Part shown: one piece after another, positions 61,448 to 64,000 of the stretch
How positions within the stretch are numbered: the stretch's first letter is position 1
Layout: the number at the start of each line of letters is the position of its first letter
Assembly: GCA_009684525.1 (NCBI GenBank)
Contig: WKKR01000007.1
Coordinates: 1 to 64,000, forward strand
DNA length: 64,000 nucleotides
Direction of reading: 5' to 3'
DNA from: Geobacter sp.
Lineage (GTDB): Bacteria; Desulfobacterota; Desulfuromonadia; Geobacterales; DSM-12255
The notes under the pieces: model-generated
The model's input: only the letters and a program-made list of their open reading frames with translations
The model's database searches: none
Told to the model about the DNA's origin: nothing
Program-made: the position numbers and the translations under genes

Positions 61448-61651
61448 ATGGCGATGGTGGTGCTGGTACGCTGCAGTGATGACACGTACTCGGTGGCAAT
61501 GGAATCACGTCTTGATGAATTGGTGATGGAGGGGCTTGTTACCGCGTATCTGCGCGACGGAGAGTGGGTTACCCCTCGGGAGCGGCGACCTGCCGTGTTG
61601 GGAGTCGAAAGACGGAGGCAGGACTGGAGATCGGCGAGTCTGGCAGCCTGA
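61448..61651 (+). CDS. Small protein of the GSU3473-like type, second paralogue
   Basis: A 67-residue protein (MAMVVLVRCSDDTYSVAMESRLDELV, then EWVTPRERRPAVLGVERRR) aligning with the 71-residue protein at 60240: shared LVR-(S/D)-TY opening, L--L- helix, WVT, and a VERR/GPERR-like end. ATG 61448 follows an AAGGAGAGGAG site. It is a separate transcript with its own promoter. Function unknown. Confidence 0.7.
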   Translation: MAMVVLVRCSDDTYSVAMESRLDELVMEGLVTAYLRDGEWVTPRERRPAVLGVERRRQDWRSASLAA

Positions 61652-61701
61652 TCTGCAAGATGCACGGTAAGTTTCCCGGCTGGTATCATCGGCATGGGGA
61701 G

Positions 61702-61730
61702 AAAAGGGCGATCCGAGATCGCCCTTTTTT
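61702..61730. terminator. Bidirectional terminator between the small gene and ychF
   Basis: GGGCGATC pairs with GATCGCCC around a CGA-like loop, with A tracts before and T tracts after, so it can work for both convergent genes. Confidence 0.88.
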
Positions 61731-61765
61731 GTTGGTGCGGAATGCTGTTTTCGGAGGGAAACCGC

Positions 61766-62860
61766 CTAAACGTTGAACCGGAAGTGCATGACATCCCCAT
61801 CCTGTACCACGTACTCCTTCCCTTCCAGGCGGAGGAGCCCCTTTTCCCTGGCACCGGATTCGCCCCCGGAGGCAATGAAGTCGTTGAAGGCGATGACCTC
61901 AGCCCTGATGAACCCTTTCTCGAAATCGCTATGGATCACGCCGGCCGCCTGCGGCGCCTTGGTGCCGCGGATGATGGTCCAGGCCCTGACCTCCTTGACC
62001 CCGGCCGTGAAGTAGGTGATCAGGCCGAGCAGATCGTAGGCGGTGCGGATGAGCCGTTCCAGGCCCGATTCGGTCAGACCCATGTCGGCAAGGAATTCCT
62101 TTTTTTCGTCTCCGGCAAGCTCGGAGATCTCAGCCTCGATCCGGCCGCAGATGATGATCAGCTGTGCCCCCTCCTTCGCAGCCAGTTCCCTGACCTTTGC
62201 CACGGCAGGGTGCGAGCCGTCGAGATCGTCGTCGGCAACGTTAGCCACATAGAGCACTGGTTTGTCGGTCAGGAGATGAAGTTCCCGCAGCCAGAGCTGT
62301 TCGTCGTCGCCGGTTGCCATGCCCCGCACCGGCCCCCCTGCGCTCAGGGTGTCCCGCACCCTGACGTAAAAATCCGCCTCGTCCTTGATCTTCTTGTCCC
62401 CGCTCTTTGCCTGCTTCTCTACTCGCAACAGCTTTTTCTCGACGCTGTCCAGGTCGGAGAGCGCAAGTTCCGTCTGGATGATCTCGATGTCGCGGATCGG
62501 ATCGACGCTGCCGCTCACGTGCACCACATTTTCATCGTCGAAACAGCGGACAACGTGCAGAATGGCGTCCACGGCCCGGATATGGCCGAGGAACTGGTTC
62601 CCCAGGCCCTCGCCCTGGCTTGCTCCCTTCACCAGACCGGCAATATCGACGAATTCAATGGTTGTCGAAAGTGTCTGCTTCGGGTTGACGATCGCCGCCA
62701 ACTGCTGCAGGCGGGGATCGGGAACCTGGACGATCCCCACATTGGGGTCGATGGTGCAGAACGGGTAGTTGGCGGATTCGGCGCCGGCCGAGGTGAGAGC
62801 GTTGAAAATAGTCGACTTTCCGACGTTGGGAAGTCCGACAATGCCGCAGTTGAGGCCCAT
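61766..62860 (-). CDS. ychF: Redox-regulated ATPase/GTPase YchF
   Basis: A 364-residue Obg-family protein: G1 GLPNVGKST (9-17), switch and DIAGLVKGAS, the YchF-type NVAD in place of NKxD (explaining ATP preference), and the C-terminal TGS-like domain ending HSDFEKGFIRAEV. YchF (OLA1) acts in translation and stress response. It lies 37 bases downstream of pth on the same strand, a common pairing. Confidence 0.95.
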   Translation of the reverse strand: MGLNCGIVGLPNVGKSTIFNALTSAGAESANYPFCTIDPNVGIVQVPDPRLQQLAAIVNPKQTLSTTIEFVDIAGLVKGASQGEGLGNQFLGHIRAVDAILHVVRCFDDENVVHVSGSVDPIRDIEIIQTELALSDLDSVEKKLLRVEKQAKSGDKKIKDEADFYVRVRDTLSAGGPVRGMATGDDEQLWLRELHLLTDKPVLYVANVADDDLDGSHPAVAKVRELAAKEGAQLIIICGRIEAEISELAGDEKKEFLADMGLTESGLERLIRTAYDLLGLITYFTAGVKEVRAWTIIRGTKAPQAAGVIHSDFEKGFIRAEVIAFNDFIASGGESGAREKGLLRLEGKEYVVQDGDVMHFRFNV

Positions 62861-62897
62861 GGGTAACTCCTGAAAAATATCGTCAGCGTGCCCGGTC

Positions 62898-63479
62898 TTA
62901 CCCGGAAAGGAGATCGCGATTGTTGTAAAGGCTCATGGTCTTGGCAAAACCTTCGGTGACCAGCAGGTGCAACGCCTCGACGACCTGGTCGAGCAGTTCG
63001 GGGACCCGGGCAAACTCGTCCTTCGAAAAGGGGCTTAGCACGTAGTCGGCGGTATCGCCCGCAGTCTTGCGGTCGATGCCGACCCGGATGCGGACGAACT
63101 CGCCGGAGCCGAGTTCCTTGAGCAGAGAACGTAGACCATTGTGGCCGCCATGGCCGCCACCTTTCTTGACCTTGATCCTGCCGAAGGGGATGTCCAGATC
63201 GTCGTGGATGACGATCAGGTCGTCGAGAGTGAGCTTGTGGTAGCGGAGGGCAGCGGCCACCGACTGGCCGGAGAGATTCATGTACGTCTGGGGTTTGAGG
63301 AGATGGAGCCGCTCTCCCCAGCTGTCTGCCTTACCGTACAGGCCATTGAAGGCCTTTTGCGTTACGGAGGTGCAGAGCAGCTGGGCGAGGCGATCCACAA
63401 CCATGAATCCGGCATTGTGCCGGGTCCTGAGGTATTGAGTGCCGGGGTTTCCCAGTCCGGCAAGCAGCTTTCCAGGCAT
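62898..63479 (-). CDS. pth: Peptidyl-tRNA hydrolase
   Basis: A 193-residue enzyme: LLAGLGNPG, the catalytic RTRHNAGF histidine, KPQTYMNLSG and IVIHDDLDIPFG motifs, all conserved in Pth, which frees tRNA from stalled peptidyl-tRNA. Length is normal. It lies between rplY and ychF, an arrangement seen in many bacteria. Confidence 0.95.
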   Translation of the reverse strand: MPGKLLAGLGNPGTQYLRTRHNAGFMVVDRLAQLLCTSVTQKAFNGLYGKADSWGERLHLLKPQTYMNLSGQSVAAALRYHKLTLDDLIVIHDDLDIPFGRIKVKKGGGHGGHNGLRSLLKELGSGEFVRIRVGIDRKTAGDTADYVLSPFSKDEFARVPELLDQVVEALHLLVTEGFAKTMSLYNNRDLLSG

Positions 63480-63505
63480 GATCTGTTCTGCCGCCGGACG
63501 GGTGA

Positions 63506-64000
63506 TTACTGCTCAGCGGCAGCAGTCCCTTCGTCCTTGGCTTTGCCGAGTATGCTGACGATGGATGCACGGCTGTCGATCAGGGCCTTCAGGCCGGCAG
63601 GAAGCTTCATGTCGGCAACATGGATCGAGTGGCCGATGGTCAGGTCGGTGACATCGACGTCGATATGGTCCGGAATCTGACCGGGAAGGCACTCGATATC
63701 CAGAGAGTGCATGACCACGTCCAGCATGCCGCCTTCCTTGACGCCGATCGCGGTCCCGACGATGTTGATGGGGACATGCACGCGTACCTTCTCTTCCATG
63801 CTCAGCTTGTGCAGGTCGACGTGCAGCATGGCACGCTTGAGTGGCTCGCGAAGGATATCGGAGACGATGACCATGCTGCCTTCCAGGCTTCCGCCACCTT
63901 TCAGGGCAAGCAGGGTGTTCCGCCCGCCTTCACCGGCAAGGGCCGAACTCAGCTCTTTCGGGTTCAGGGTAACCGGCACGGGTTCGATCCCCTTACCGTA
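63506..64000 (-). CDS. rplY: Ribosomal protein L25/Ctc, 5' end cut by the window edge
   Basis: The frame is open to the window edge; the visible 165 residues begin YGKGIEPVPVTLNPKEL, inside the L25 N-terminal domain (the preceding start codon is beyond the window). The C-terminal TL5/Ctc domain is present (VHVPINIVGTAIGVKEGG, LDIECLPGQIPDHIDVDVTDLTIG), so this is the long form that binds 5S rRNA and acts in stress. It lies 26 bases upstream of pth. Only the extreme N-terminus is missing. Confidence 0.93.
   Translation of the reverse strand, partial: YGKGIEPVPVTLNPKELSSALAGEGGRNTLLALKGGGSLEGSMVIVSDILREPLKRAMLHVDLHKLSMEEKVRVHVPINIVGTAIGVKEGGMLDVVMHSLDIECLPGQIPDHIDVDVTDLTIGHSIHVADMKLPAGLKALIDSRASIVSILGKAKDEGTAAAEQ

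Overview
The window is a GC-rich chromosomal segment of a delta-type proteobacterium, most likely from the Geobacter group (Geobacterales). I infer this from the combination of a chemotaxis receptor with a periplasmic CxxCH haem site, a two-gene ArnA, a DUF4911 protein, two small proteins resembling the Geobacter GSU3473 family, an OFA-type transporter, and a LolA-like/FtsX/ABC1-kinase operon. No species can be named from the sequence alone. The annotation holds about 60 protein genes, one tRNA-Thr(CGU), and no rRNA or CRISPR array.

Layout. 0-1.2 kb: a REP-associated transposase beside short direct repeats and a beheaded BrnT/BrnA pair. 1.25-8 kb, plus strand: a NapH/NapG-like iron-sulphur protein, methylmalonyl-CoA decarboxylase, a second-type EF-G, and a haem MCP behind a sigma-28-like promoter. 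8-18.55 kb, minus strand: housekeeping genes (rubredoxin-like mini-protein, hydrolase, carbonic anhydrase, YkgJ, YggS, Maf, TrmFO, TopA, DprA, LysM protein, YbgF-like lipoprotein). 18.7-28.2 kb, plus strand: a U32 peptidase, then an arn cluster (arnT, arnB, arnC, arnA split into two genes, an outer-membrane barrel, arnD) for 4-amino-4-deoxy-arabinose addition to lipid A. Each of its first three intergenic gaps holds a different dispersed repeat. 28.2-36.5 kb: TldD, a GAF-GGDEF protein, a TPR membrane protein, cyclophilin, an exported peroxiredoxin, tRNA-Thr and an exported metallo-beta-lactamase-fold hydrolase.

36.6-40.3 kb is an AT-rich accessory island. It begins after the terminator of the hydrolase gene and its first part ends in a decayed second copy of that gene's 3' end plus terminator. 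It carries a three-helix membrane protein paired with a caspase/CHAT-like protease (a candidate undescribed two-gene system), TrmO, and a Fic protein preceded by an array of ATCGGCC repeats.

40.3-52.9 kb: a Zn-peptidase lipoprotein, a Nim-like flavoprotein, a PadR-controlled envelope operon with a palindromic operator over its promoter, an esterase, and a TetR-led operon (ABC1 kinase, ABC ATPase, FtsX permease, LolA-like carrier, beta-barrel) that reads as one inner-to-outer-membrane transport route. 53-57.2 kb: two transcription units, one of small cysteine-rich and membrane proteins and one for an OFA transporter. Each is preceded by a nearly identical sigma-54 -24/-12 element and several TTTGCA-N4-TGCAAA palindromes, suggesting one shared enhancer-binding regulator. 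57.3-64 kb: a TadG-like protein, an HD-GYP protein, two small paralogues around an M48 lipoprotein protease, and the minus-strand ychF, pth and rplY genes, the last running off the window.
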